Source: Lachnospiraceae bacterium
Lineage (GTDB): Bacteria; Bacillota; Clostridia; Lachnospirales; Lachnospiraceae
Reading direction: 5' to 3'
Length of the DNA: 10,974 bases
NCBI GenBank assembly: GCA_024684155.1
Contig: JAIKXK010000385.1
Coordinates: forward strand, 1 to 10,974
The position numbers and the translations under genes were made by a program. Below, in pieces: positions 1 through 7,151 of the stretch. Each line of letters opens with the position of its first letter. Position 1 is the first letter of the stretch. Under the pieces are notes generated by a model that had not been told where the DNA came from, did not search any database, and was given only the letters and a program-made list of their open reading frames with translations.

Positions 1-1590
1 AATTTCATGCTCCGTCTTATTCCTGTCAATATGTTTTAATGCCTCTTCAATAACATCATCTAACACCTCAAGAGATTTATTTAACTGCATCTCTCCATTT
101 TCAAATCGTGTCACAGACAATAAATTTTCAACTAACTGAATCAGCCACTCAGAATCATCATAGATATCCGAATAAATCTGATTCTTTGTTTCCTCGTCTA
201 ACATATTTGCATGATGACAAAGATTACTGGCATTTCCGGAAATAGAAGTTAATGGGGTACGAAGATCGTGGGAAATGGTACGAAGTAAATTTGCACGGAG
301 TTTCTCATTTTGAGCAATTAAGGAAGCCCGTTCTTTTTCCTTTTCGTTTTCCAAATTTTCTAAGGCCAATCCACACTCTCCTAGAATAGATAAGAGTACA
401 CTATATTCAAAGGTACTTAAGTTTTTCTTTTCTACCCGGATTCCCATAATGCCATATACTTTTCCATTGATACGAATGGCCAGATATAGACACTGAGATT
501 TGGGAAATACCTTTGTCGTAGCCCCAGCTCTTTTTTTGTTTTCTAATACCCAGCGTACCACATGGTTTTCAGAAGTTTCTAAAGAAGATATTTCCCCATC
601 ACTTCCTTCTTTCGCATAGAGATAGCCTGCCTTAATTTCTCCCTCTTCCACAGGATAAATAATGACATCTTTGTTCAAAAGAAGAATTACCTGATTTGCT
701 GTGATTTTCAACACTTCTTCTTCCGATCTTGTTTTTTGTAATAACTGATTGGTATCGAAAAGTACCTTGGTTCGATAGGCACTTCCTGCCGACTCTCTTG
801 CAATTTTTTTCAATCGATAAGCCAGGGAACTGGTAAATAAAGATGCCAATAACATTACTATAAAGGTAATGGAATACCCCGGTTCATAGGCATGAAAGGT
901 AAGCCTTGGTGCAGTAAAAAAGAAATTAAATAAAAGCACACTGCACAAGGAACTTATTAAACTACAGAAATGACTCTTTGTTAACATGGCACTAATCATA
1001 GCCCCAAGAATATACACCGTAATAATATTGGACTCTGTAAATCCAAACTCAAAAAAGCAGAGTCCTAGTGCCGTCATAGCAAATAGAACTGCTGCCGTTA
1101 CAAGTAAATCCTTTCCCGTGGGAATCATTTGTTCAGCTAATTGCTTTGTAATTTTCTCTTTTTGATCCGCCATGGAATCTGGAATAATATAAATATCAAT
1201 ATTTGGAATCGCTGCTATGAGTTGTTCTGTAACAGAGTGCTTTTCCCAGAAGTGATATGGTTTCGTATTACTTCTTCCAATTACAATTTTTGTCACCCCG
1301 GAAATTCTTGCAAATTCTGCAATTTGAAAGGAAATGTCTTCTCCAATTACCGTAGTAATGGCAGCTCCCTTATCTTCTGCATATTGCAAATTTCCTCTAA
1401 GGCGATTTTGATCTTCTATGGAAAGAGCTTCCTCCTTTGCTTTCGAAACATATAGCGCAGTAAACTCTGCACGAAACGCTTCTGCCAATTTCGAAGCCTC
1501 TTCAATAATCTTTTTATTTGTAGGGGAAGGGGATAAACACACTAACACATGTTCCCCACTTTTTTTCGTTACAATATCTGATGTATTCAT
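1..1590 (-). CDS. kdpD: KdpD-type sensor histidine kinase lacking the N-terminal KdpD domain (3' end outside window)
   Basis: Membrane sensor kinase expected to phosphorylate a KdpE-type response regulator in answer to potassium or osmotic state. I translated the reverse strand from 1590 to 721 and around the phosphorylation site, and found no stop or frameshift. Order: USP domain (about residues 13-135), four membrane segments of the DUF4118 type (about 161-179, 187-203, 209-225, 238-257), a GAF-like region (about 275-420), then HisKA with the H box RTISHDLRTPLTS, His441. The window ends at residue 530, before the ATPase domain. Full-length KdpD begins with a roughly 210-residue Walker-A domain; that is absent here and the ATG lies 1 base after the upstream gene's stop, so translation is probably coupled; only a weak GGAAAG site precedes it. 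The USP domain holds S20-x-S22, exactly 20 residues, then FTALY (43-47), matching the c-di-AMP motif of S. aureus KdpD. The kdpE gene presumably lies beyond the left edge. Confidence 0.9.
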   Translation of the reverse strand, partial: MNTSDIVTKKSGEHVLVCLSPSPTNKKIIEEASKLAEAFRAEFTALYVSKAKEEALSIEDQNRLRGNLQYAEDKGAAITTVIGEDISFQIAEFARISGVTKIVIGRSNTKPYHFWEKHSVTEQLIAAIPNIDIYIIPDSMADQKEKITKQLAEQMIPTGKDLLVTAAVLFAMTALGLCFFEFGFTESNIITVYILGAMISAMLTKSHFCSLISSLCSVLLFNFFFTAPRLTFHAYEPGYSITFIVMLLASLFTSSLAYRLKKIARESAGSAYRTKVLFDTNQLLQKTRSEEEVLKITANQVILLLNKDVIIYPVEEGEIKAGYLYAKEGSDGEISSLETSENHVVRWVLENKKRAGATTKVFPKSQCLYLAIRINGKVYGIMGIRVEKKNLSTFEYSVLLSILGECGLALENLENEKEKERASLIAQNEKLRANLLRTISHDLRTPLTSISGNASNLCHHANMLDEETKNQIYSDIYDDSEWLIQLVENLLSVTRFENGEMQLNKSLEVLDDVIEEALKHIDRNKTEHEI

Positions 1591-1591
1591 A

Positions 1592-1861
1592 CTACTTTCT
1601 TTCCAATTCATTATCCGCTACTTTACCACCTTTTAGGATAATTGCAAAGTCAGAATGTTTTTTTCGATATTTATCAATTTCATGATCTATTTCTGCTAAG
1701 GATAAATCACTAGATAAAATCACCTCAAAAGGCTCTTTTAACTTCGATTCATCCTCTAGAGGTTTTTCCCTGTCAAAAATAAATCCATCTAGTTTTTTCA
1801 TTACGTAAAATCCCATTCCCAAAAAAGGAAGAGCAGATAACACTAGTAATACTTCTTTCAT
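1592..1861 (-). CDS. Small single-pass membrane protein of unknown function in the potassium operon
   Basis: 89 residues; I do not recognise a family. Residues 3-22 form a hydrophobic helix with no signal-peptidase site, so it is probably a membrane anchor. The remaining 65 or so residues are strongly charged and soluble, with an acidic/lysine stretch (about 30-45) and an alternating strand-helix-strand pattern around FEVILSS and DFAIILKGG. A ribosome binding site, GAGGCG, lies 7 bases before the ATG. It begins 14 bases after the ktrA stop and ends 1 base before the kinase start, so it is certainly cotranscribed and probably translationally coupled to the kinase. Inference: an accessory subunit or sensor partner of KtrAB or of the shortened KdpD. 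The good ribosome binding site and placement argue for a real gene; the function is open. Confidence 0.75.
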   Translation of the reverse strand: MKEVLLVLSALPFLGMGFYVMKKLDGFIFDREKPLEDESKLKEPFEVILSSDLSLAEIDHEIDKYRKKHSDFAIILKGGKVADNELERK

Positions 1862-1875
1862 ACAATCGCCTCATT

Positions 1876-2523
1876 TCAAATATGAAAACATTTTTGAATT
1901 GCCTTATGTTCTCCTAAAACCAAAAGCGTTTGATGTTCCATAAATTTTGTCTCTGGAAGCAGTGAAAGATTCATATTCCCATTTTCCTTTATGGCCATAA
2001 TATTAATTCCATAACGTTTTCGAATATCCACATCCTTAATTTCTTTTCCGATCCAGGAAGAAGGAATGTCCACCTCAAAAATCGCATGATTTTCGTCTAG
2101 TTTAATATAATCTAAAATATGATCCGAGGTATAACGAATGGCTGTCCACTTGGCAATCTGTTTTTCCGGATTTACCACCTCATCTGCTCCATTTCGAAGC
2201 AGAAATTTTGCCTGCACTTCTCTATTGGCACGGGACACCACCATCTTTCCACCTAGCTCTTTTAAAAGAGATGTGGTTTCTAAAGAGCTTTGAAAATCGC
2301 TTCCTATGGTTTCAATACACACATCAAAATTATTGATTCCCAATGACTCTAAAAAACTTTCATTGGTACTATCTCCAATCAGGGCATTGGTTACATATGG
2401 GAGCACTTCATTTACCCTTGCTTCATTTTTATCCACTGCCATTACCTGATGACCAAGCTCATGAATCTTTTTTGCGGTCATCATCCCAAAATTTCCTAAA
2501 CCGATTAATAATACTGATTTCAT
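1876..2523 (-). CDS. ktrA: KtrA/TrkA-type cytosolic potassium-channel regulator
   Basis: Cytosolic ring-forming regulator of the KtrB potassium transporter, gated by nucleotide binding. 215 residues, matching the single-RCK KtrA form rather than the double TrkA of enterobacteria. The RCK_N Rossmann domain covers about residues 1-130 with dinucleotide motif GLGNFG (8-13) and the ribose-binding acidic residue D31 at the end of the second strand; GDST (50-53) and NPE (118-120) are also typical. RCK_C (TrkA_C) covers about 137-214, a domain type that binds c-di-AMP in some Firmicutes (family knowledge; not shown for this protein). The start is supported by AAGGAG 7 bases upstream, which overlaps the ktrB stop codon; the gap to ktrB is 10 bases. 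Confidence 0.93.
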   Translation of the reverse strand: MKSVLLIGLGNFGMMTAKKIHELGHQVMAVDKNEARVNEVLPYVTNALIGDSTNESFLESLGINNFDVCIETIGSDFQSSLETTSLLKELGGKMVVSRANREVQAKFLLRNGADEVVNPEKQIAKWTAIRYTSDHILDYIKLDENHAIFEVDIPSSWIGKEIKDVDIRKRYGINIMAIKENGNMNLSLLPETKFMEHQTLLVLGEHKAIQKCFHI

Positions 2524-2533
2524 TTTTATCTCC

Positions 2534-3871
2534 TTATCCTACTGTAATGCTTTCCATTGGATACTTTGAGGTACTCATATCCTTATGTGAAAAAGCTGCA
2601 TAAATAATCGTCAGACCACCTACTCTTCCAAAAAACATTAAAAGTCCTAAGATGCCTAAAGATGCTGTTGATAAAGTTGGTGTAACACCAAGAGAAAGTC
2701 CTACCGTTCCAATTGCAGAAAAACTTTCATACATACACGTCTGAAGTGGCAAATGATCAATGGCACTTATAAAAAATCCTGAAAAGGTTGCTAAGGTCAC
2801 ATACATAAATAAAATTGCTGAGGCATTTTTCACCACCCGATCATCTACTCTTCTTCCAAAATAATTGGCGTTTTCTCTTTTCTTAAATACTGCAATGGAG
2901 TTTGCAAATAAAATTGCAACGGTAGTGGTTTTCATTCCGCCTGCAGTAGATCCGGGAGAACCACCAATAATCATTAAAATCATAGTGACGATTTTTCCAC
3001 TATCTGTCATTTCATCTAAATCAGCTGTATTAAATCCAGCTGTTCTAGGCGTTACCGCCTGGAAAAAGGACTGACAAATTCTCTCATCAAAATCAAAATC
3101 TGCAAATTCCCCAAAGAAGAAAAATACAAAGGGTACAAAAATCAAAACTCCCGTCGTTGTTAAAATTACCTTGGTTTGCATTTTGTATTCTTTTACCCGA
3201 AACTTCTTTGTTACCAAATCATTCCAGGTAATAAATCCAATTCCTCCAATGATAATCAAAAAGGTAATAACGACTGTTACATAACCATTGTTTCGAAAAG
3301 AAGTTAAGGAACTAAAGGCACCGGTGTGGCTTCCCATTAAATCAAATCCCGCATTACAAAAAGCAGAAATAGAATGAAATACTGACATCCAAACACCTCT
3401 GAATCCATACTTTTGGAAAAACACAGGAAGTAATAGGACAGTACCAATCCCTTCAATTAAAAATGATGCAATTAAAATAAAACGTGTCAGGCGAACAATT
3501 CCTCCTACCTGTGGTGCAGAAAGGGCATTTTGCATGGTTTGACGCTGCATCAGACTAATCTTTCTTCCTGTCAGCATGGACAAAAATACGGCAATGGTAA
3601 TGACACCCAATCCTCCAATCTGAATCATGGCTAGGATTACAACCTGACCAAATGAAGACCAGTAAGTTGCTGTATCCACCACGACTAAGCCTGTTACACA
3701 AACTGCAGAGGTGGCTGTAAATAACGCTTTTCCAAAAGAGGTAATCTCTCCTGAATTCGATGAAACAGGTAGCATTAAAAGCAATGCTCCCAGTAATATC
3801 ATCCCAGCAAAGCCTATAATAATAATTTGAAATGAAGTAAGCTTCTCTTTCATTTTCGTATAAAATGACAT
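2534..3871 (-). CDS. ktrB: KtrB/TrkH-type potassium uptake transporter, membrane subunit
   Basis: Integral membrane protein that carries K+ (often with Na+ coupling) and is gated by the KtrA ring encoded next. 445 residues, the usual KtrB length. Four pore repeats are visible, each with its filter glycine: TSAVCVTGLVVVD (G61), SAFCNAGFDL (G175), TPRTAGFNT (G279) and SAIGTVGLSLG (G391). The gating loop in the third repeat reads GGSPGSTAGGMKT (303-315), and the C-terminal FGRVGGLTIIYA is also typical. The start is supported by GGAGAG 7 bases upstream. It is the first gene of the potassium operon; the 150-base region upstream carries a candidate response-regulator-dependent promoter. No kdpFABC genes are in the window, so this transporter is the likely target of the operon's own kinase. 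Confidence 0.95.
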   Translation of the reverse strand: MSFYTKMKEKLTSFQIIIIGFAGMILLGALLLMLPVSSNSGEITSFGKALFTATSAVCVTGLVVVDTATYWSSFGQVVILAMIQIGGLGVITIAVFLSMLTGRKISLMQRQTMQNALSAPQVGGIVRLTRFILIASFLIEGIGTVLLLPVFFQKYGFRGVWMSVFHSISAFCNAGFDLMGSHTGAFSSLTSFRNNGYVTVVITFLIIIGGIGFITWNDLVTKKFRVKEYKMQTKVILTTTGVLIFVPFVFFFFGEFADFDFDERICQSFFQAVTPRTAGFNTADLDEMTDSGKIVTMILMIIGGSPGSTAGGMKTTTVAILFANSIAVFKKRENANYFGRRVDDRVVKNASAILFMYVTLATFSGFFISAIDHLPLQTCMYESFSAIGTVGLSLGVTPTLSTASLGILGLLMFFGRVGGLTIIYAAFSHKDMSTSKYPMESITVG

Positions 3872-3906
3872 GTAAAACTCTCCATCCTTTCTATGAATCT
3901 ACTATC

Positions 3907-3971
3907 ATTCTAGGATAAAAACCTATAAGAAAATATTAAGCCTTTTTCTCTGGTATTAAGATTGTATAAAG
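3907..3971 (-). promoter_or_regulatory. Candidate activator-dependent promoter of the ktr operon with four direct repeats
   Basis: On the minus strand four similar heptamers occur: CTTTATA (3971-3965), CTTAATA (3960-3954), CTTAATA (3940-3934) and CTTATAG (3929-3923). Their starts are 11, 20 and 11 bases apart. A -10-like TAGAAT lies at 3912-3907, and the second repeat pair covers the place where a -35 box would sit; no good -35 is present. Direct half-sites 11 bp apart over a weak -35 are typical of promoters activated by OmpR/PhoB-class regulators, to which KdpE belongs. Predicted transcript start is near 3900, giving a leader of about 28 bases. Binding by KdpE is inference. Confidence 0.4.
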
Positions 3972-4021
3972 AAAAAAAGAACGGAAAATAAAAAGTATAC
4001 ACTCTTTACTTCCCATTCTTT
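3972..4021 (-). terminator. Rho-independent terminator after the YitT-family gene
   Basis: On the minus strand, 4020-4001 pairs with 3996-3977 as a continuous stem of about 20 base pairs with several G-U pairs and a GTAT loop, followed by a run of seven T (3978-3972). It begins a few bases after the stop at 4025 and separates the TetR/YitT unit from the potassium operon promoter. Confidence 0.85.
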
Positions 4022-4024
4022 CAT

Positions 4025-4882
4025 TTAAAGAATTGGTTGATTGAATTTTCCAATAAATTGACTTGTCTTCGTTACATTTATAATTACATTTGGATCTGCT
4101 TTTTTTATTACCTCTATGGCTTCTGCTAATTCATAAGAGGATGTAACTGACAAAAGCATGGCTGTATCTTCTCCCGTATATCCTCCTGTTCCATTTAATA
4201 CGGTGATTCCATGCCGGAAATGTTTTAAATATTCCTCCACTACCTTATCTGGATTCTTGGTGAAAATCTGCATCATTTCCCGCTTGTATCTGTTGTGGAA
4301 GGTTGTTACCATTCGTGTGGAAATATACTGGAAGATAATAGAATATCCCGCTTTATCCCAACCAAACAAATAGCCGAATATTACTAACAATACACAGTTA
4401 AAAATAAAAACTTCCGTCCAAATTTCTTTTCCAGTTTTATTCGAAACATAAAGAGCAATAAAATCTGTTCCTCCGGTAGATGCTCCACCACGAAGGGCAA
4501 GTGCAATGGAAAATCCATAAATACATCCACCGAAAATGACATTTAAAATCATCTGATCAAACAGCAAATAGGTAGGAATGACTTTCATAAAGCAGGATAG
4601 TAAAAATACCTGTATCAAGGAAAAAAAGACAAATCGTTTGGATATTTTTTTTGCACAAAAAAGAGCAACCGGCAGGTTAATACAAATCAAAACCAAAGAT
4701 GTTTCAATATTCACACCACACTGTGCTCCTATCATATTTACAATTTTTGCAACACCCATAAATCCTGCTGGAAGTAAGGATGCCTCATTCATAAATATGT
4801 TCATGGCAAAGGCCATTAATGCTGCTGACCCTACCACACTTGCTAAGGTAATCAAATTTTTCTTATTAAAATACTTATTCAT
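4025..4882 (-). CDS. YitT family membrane protein (DUF161 plus DUF2179)
   Basis: 285-residue membrane protein of the YitT/DUF161 family, whose substrate is not known for most members. The N-terminal two thirds contains about five to six hydrophobic segments, including about 10-30, 62-77, 84-104, 113-130 and 157-173. The family signature RGGASTGGTD (131-140) is intact. The soluble C-terminal DUF2179 domain (about 220-275) shows HGITVLNGTGGYTGED, in a fold resembling small regulatory or ligand-binding domains. Length is normal. The start follows a GAGGCG site. It lies 35 bases after a TetR-family gene on the same strand with no terminator between, so the two are probably one transcript and the regulator may control this gene. 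Confidence 0.93.
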   Translation of the reverse strand: MNKYFNKKNLITLASVVGSAALMAFAMNIFMNEASLLPAGFMGVAKIVNMIGAQCGVNIETSLVLICINLPVALFCAKKISKRFVFFSLIQVFLLSCFMKVIPTYLLFDQMILNVIFGGCIYGFSIALALRGGASTGGTDFIALYVSNKTGKEIWTEVFIFNCVLLVIFGYLFGWDKAGYSIIFQYISTRMVTTFHNRYKREMMQIFTKNPDKVVEEYLKHFRHGITVLNGTGGYTGEDTAMLLSVTSSYELAEAIEVIKKADPNVIINVTKTSQFIGKFNQPIL

Positions 4883-4917
4883 TTATACTCGCCTCGTACT
4901 TATTCTAGTTTCAAATA

Positions 4918-5481
4918 TCATACCCGCTCTTTGTCATCTGTATTTAAAAAATAAAGAATATTCTCCATTAAAAAATCCACTACTTCTTCTGGCGATTCTA
5001 TCATGCCATCACGACACCATCGCTCAATCACACTGCAGGAACCACAAACTAAAAAGGTACATTTCCATTTTCCTTCACCTGAATGTTCTTTTAACAAAGG
5101 ATTTAAGGTTTCTTCTGCCCGGTCAATACAAATAGAATACGCCTCTTCTAAAATTGTACTGTTAAAATTAGGAGATGCCAACATCTGATAGATTTCACGA
5201 TCTCTCATAAAATCGTTTAGCTGATCTAACATCAACTGTCGTACATTGCCCGGTTCACTTTTTTCTGCAATCATCTTTACTCTCTGACGACAGGTTTCTT
5301 CTAATTGTTCTCTCCAATCATAAATATCCTTGTAATAACGATAAAAAGTGGAGTGATTAATTTCTGCTTTTTCACAGACTTCTTTTAAGGTGATTTTATT
5401 AAACGGTTTTTCCTTTGTCAGTTCTACAAAGCTATCTAAAATTAAGTGCTTTGTCATTCGAACTCGTGCATTCTCAGACAT
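4918..5481 (-). CDS. TetR/AcrR-family transcriptional regulator
   Basis: 187-residue DNA-binding protein. The TetR HTH is at about residues 8-55, with ITLKEVCEKAEINHSTFYRYY (30-50) as the helix-turn-helix and following helix; the tyrosine-rich end is typical. The C-terminal all-helical ligand-binding half (about 75-180) looks like the group whose effector domain carries several Cys and Trp residues in the stretch before residue 160, but I cannot name the ligand. A strong site, AAAGGAG, lies 8 bases before the ATG. It is transcribed ahead of the YitT-family gene, and divergently from the zinc-ribbon gene at 5668. Imperfect inverted repeats in the shared intergenic region are candidate operators, so it may regulate itself and perhaps both directions. 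Confidence 0.9.
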   Translation of the reverse strand: MSENARVRMTKHLILDSFVELTKEKPFNKITLKEVCEKAEINHSTFYRYYKDIYDWREQLEETCRQRVKMIAEKSEPGNVRQLMLDQLNDFMRDREIYQMLASPNFNSTILEEAYSICIDRAEETLNPLLKEHSGEGKWKCTFLVCGSCSVIERWCRDGMIESPEEVVDFLMENILYFLNTDDKERV

Positions 5482-5511
5482 TTTAGAGCTCCTTTGTCCA
5501 CATATTTCCCC

Positions 5512-5539
5512 AAAATCTGTTACAAACGCACAGAATTTT
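5512..5539. promoter_or_regulatory. Inverted repeat upstream of the first TetR gene, candidate operator
   Basis: AAAATCTGT (5512-5520) and ACAGAATTTT (5530-5539) form an inverted repeat, with one extra base in the right arm and nine bases between. It lies 31 bases before the TetR start and inside its probable leader or promoter. Size and symmetry fit a TetR operator. A short perfect palindrome, ATGCGCAT, follows at 5547-5554. I could not place a convincing minus-strand sigma-A promoter here. Confidence 0.3.
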
Positions 5540-5581
5540 TAAAAAGATGCGCATTTTGTCATTTTTCAAAAAATCCTATGA

Positions 5582-5610
5582 TTTTCATCCCCTCTAAAAT
5601 CTTATATCAT
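5582..5610 (+). promoter_or_regulatory. Weak candidate promoter for the zinc-ribbon gene pair
   Basis: TTTTCA (5582-5587), 17 bases, then TATCAT (5605-5610). Both boxes match the sigma-A consensus only in part. An alternative lies at 5577-5582 (TATGAT) with TTGTCA at 5556-5561, spaced only 15 bases. The transcript must start in this AT-rich region, since the gene at 5668 has a strong ribosome binding site. Confidence 0.25.
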
Positions 5611-5667
5611 CCTAACATGCTAATAATTTTATTGCAATTTTAAAAATACAAAAAGGAGGATGAGACT

Positions 5668-6489
5668 ATGAGTGCAAGATATTGTAGCGCATGTGGCGCA
5701 AAAGCAGATTACGGTGCTCGCTTCTGCAGTGCTTGTGGAAAAAGACTTGATGGTGATACCGGAAGTATTTTCGACCGAATGACAGATGCAGTAAAGGATG
5801 TTTACCATCCAAATTATACAGATCATCAGACCTATGACATTGCATCAGAAGAACTAAGCCGAATCCAAATTAAAAGCGTAGTAAATAAAATCCATATCAG
5901 TTTAAGTAATGATGACCACATACATATTGCCTGGCAGGATAGTAAACTTCGCCACACAAATATAGTTCACCAGGGTGAAACCCTTTACATAGAAGAAGAA
6001 AATGTAGTAGCTATTATGGAAATCTTTGGACTAATTGAGCTTCGACAAAACAACGATGTTTACATTCGAATTCCAAGAAAATTTAAAGGAACCCTTCACA
6101 TTGATAACACTAATGAAACAGTGTCTTTAGACAATGTAGAAATTGATGGTTCCTTAGAAATCGAAAGCGTAACCGGTGCAATACATCTAAACTGCTGCCG
6201 ATTTAATTCCGGAATACTTCGAGGAAAAAACAGCAAAATTTCAGCTACCAGTGTGAATCCATTAAGTCATTTATCCTGCATTACTCAAACAGGACAAATT
6301 GATCTTTCCCTAACTGGAAGCAGAGAAGAATATACCATAGATGCCCAAACCAATCACGGTATGATTAATCGACATTCCTCTCGTCATGATGCTCCTGAAA
6401 CAAGAGTCACGGAAGGAAGTGGCATTATTCGGGTTCTTCTAACTACCACAACCGGATGTATCGATTATCACTTTAACGACAGATATTAA
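5668..6489 (+). CDS. Zinc-ribbon protein with DUF4097-like beta-repeat domain
   Basis: 273 residues. The N-terminus is a zinc ribbon, with C6-x2-C9 and C20-x2-C23, each followed by glycine. After a linker, about residues 55-270 are a run of short beta strands with the DUF4097-like pattern, including LHIDNTNETVSLDNVEIDG and related repeats; such domains are predicted to fold as a beta helix. There is no signal peptide and no membrane segment, so the protein is probably cytosolic, which is unusual because many DUF4097 proteins are membrane-anchored or surface-linked. AGGAGG lies 8 bases before the ATG. It is the first gene of a pair with the zinc-ribbon gene 24 bases downstream, and it diverges from the TetR gene. 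Domain layout is secure; biological function is unknown. Confidence 0.88.
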   Translation: MSARYCSACGAKADYGARFCSACGKRLDGDTGSIFDRMTDAVKDVYHPNYTDHQTYDIASEELSRIQIKSVVNKIHISLSNDDHIHIAWQDSKLRHTNIVHQGETLYIEEENVVAIMEIFGLIELRQNNDVYIRIPRKFKGTLHIDNTNETVSLDNVEIDGSLEIESVTGAIHLNCCRFNSGILRGKNSKISATSVNPLSHLSCITQTGQIDLSLTGSREEYTIDAQTNHGMINRHSSRHDAPETRVTEGSGIIRVLLTTTTGCIDYHFNDRY

Positions 6490-6513
6490 TCACAGCACAA
6501 AAGGAGATATATT

Positions 6514-7059
6514 ATGAGTTATTGTAGACATTGTGGAACTGAATTAAATGGCGATATGCAATTTTGTCCAAGATGTGGAACTCCATGTCACACATCTTCC
6601 CATTCTCACTCTCATTACCACTCTCATTCATACGCATACCATGAAGAAAATTTTTCACTTTCCTGTGTCCTGGCTTATATTCCGGGACTATTCTGGTTAC
6701 CTTTAGTTAGCCCAAGAAAAGATGAACGTCACACGGGTTGCGCAAAACAAGGACTTATTTTAACGATACTTGCAGTTGTTATTGCAATTGTAGCTTCCAT
6801 TCTTTGGTCAGTCCTTATATCAAATGGTATCTTTGACCCAGACTTCTGGCAAAACCTATATGTAAACTGGACTGCAGCCAACTGGCCAGGAAAATTAAAA
6901 GATGTACTTTTAACTTTAGTATTAATTCCAATTGCAGCCTATGTTCCTATTAATTCCATATGTGGATTCTTCAGTCAGATGTCTAGTGACCGAGAATACA
7001 TTCTACCAATCTTTGGCAGATTTGCTCGTAAGGAAGAATTCGTAGAAAACGAGGCTTAA
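6514..7059 (+). CDS. Zinc-ribbon membrane protein with histidine-rich linker
   Basis: 181 residues. The zinc ribbon uses C4-x2-C7 and C18-x2-C21, with an extra C25. It is followed by a low-complexity stretch, residues 26-43, containing seven histidines alternating mainly with serine. Three hydrophobic segments follow: a weaker one (about 48-65), then about 79-101 and 130-153. The region around LAYIPGLFWLPLV and CAKQGLILTI resembles the DUF4870 group of small membrane proteins, but I would not assign it firmly. An AAAGGAG site lies 7 bases before the ATG. With the preceding gene it forms a two-gene unit. Inference: the two products act together at the membrane, possibly as a metal- or redox-sensitive partner pair; nothing in the sequence names a substrate. 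Confidence 0.85.
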   Translation: MSYCRHCGTELNGDMQFCPRCGTPCHTSSHSHSHYHSHSYAYHEENFSLSCVLAYIPGLFWLPLVSPRKDERHTGCAKQGLILTILAVVIAIVASILWSVLISNGIFDPDFWQNLYVNWTAANWPGKLKDVLLTLVLIPIAAYVPINSICGFFSQMSSDREYILPIFGRFARKEEFVENEA

Positions 7060-7112
7060 TTCTTACTTACTAAAATGCTTACGCGGGAGATGTTAATTAT
7101 ATATATGTGTGT

Positions 7113-7151
7113 GAAAGAGGAGGTTTTATCTATAACCTTCTCTTTCTTATT
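7113..7151 (+). terminator. Hairpin ending the zinc-ribbon pair, between convergent genes
   Basis: GAAAGAGGAGGTT (7113-7125) pairs with AACCTTCTCTTTC (7134-7146) as a 13-bp stem with one G-U pair and an 8-base loop. On the plus strand it is followed only by TTATT, a weak T tract; on the minus strand no T run follows. It therefore most likely ends the plus-strand unit, and it abuts the stop codon (7152-7150) of the convergent RelA/SpoT gene. Confidence 0.65.

Noticed and set aside
1141..1636. Two plus-strand open frames over the kinase N-terminal half
   Set aside because: They are antisense shadows of the KdpD frame, which has intact domains; composition is not protein-like.
3872..4024. Possible small RNA or riboswitch upstream of ktrB (for example a c-di-AMP ydaO type)
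   Set aside because: The predicted leader is under 30 bases, and the only strong hairpin belongs to the preceding gene's terminator; there is no room for that aptamer.
4578..5135. Plus-strand open frame of 185 codons antisense to the YitT and TetR genes
   Set aside because: It runs across two well-supported genes and their spacer on the other strand, has no recognisable domain, and no convincing ribosome site.
7091..7112. Alternating TA/TG tract as a Z-DNA or microsatellite element
   Set aside because: Only about 17 bases long and in an AT-rich intergenic stretch; no sign of function beyond the adjacent hairpin.
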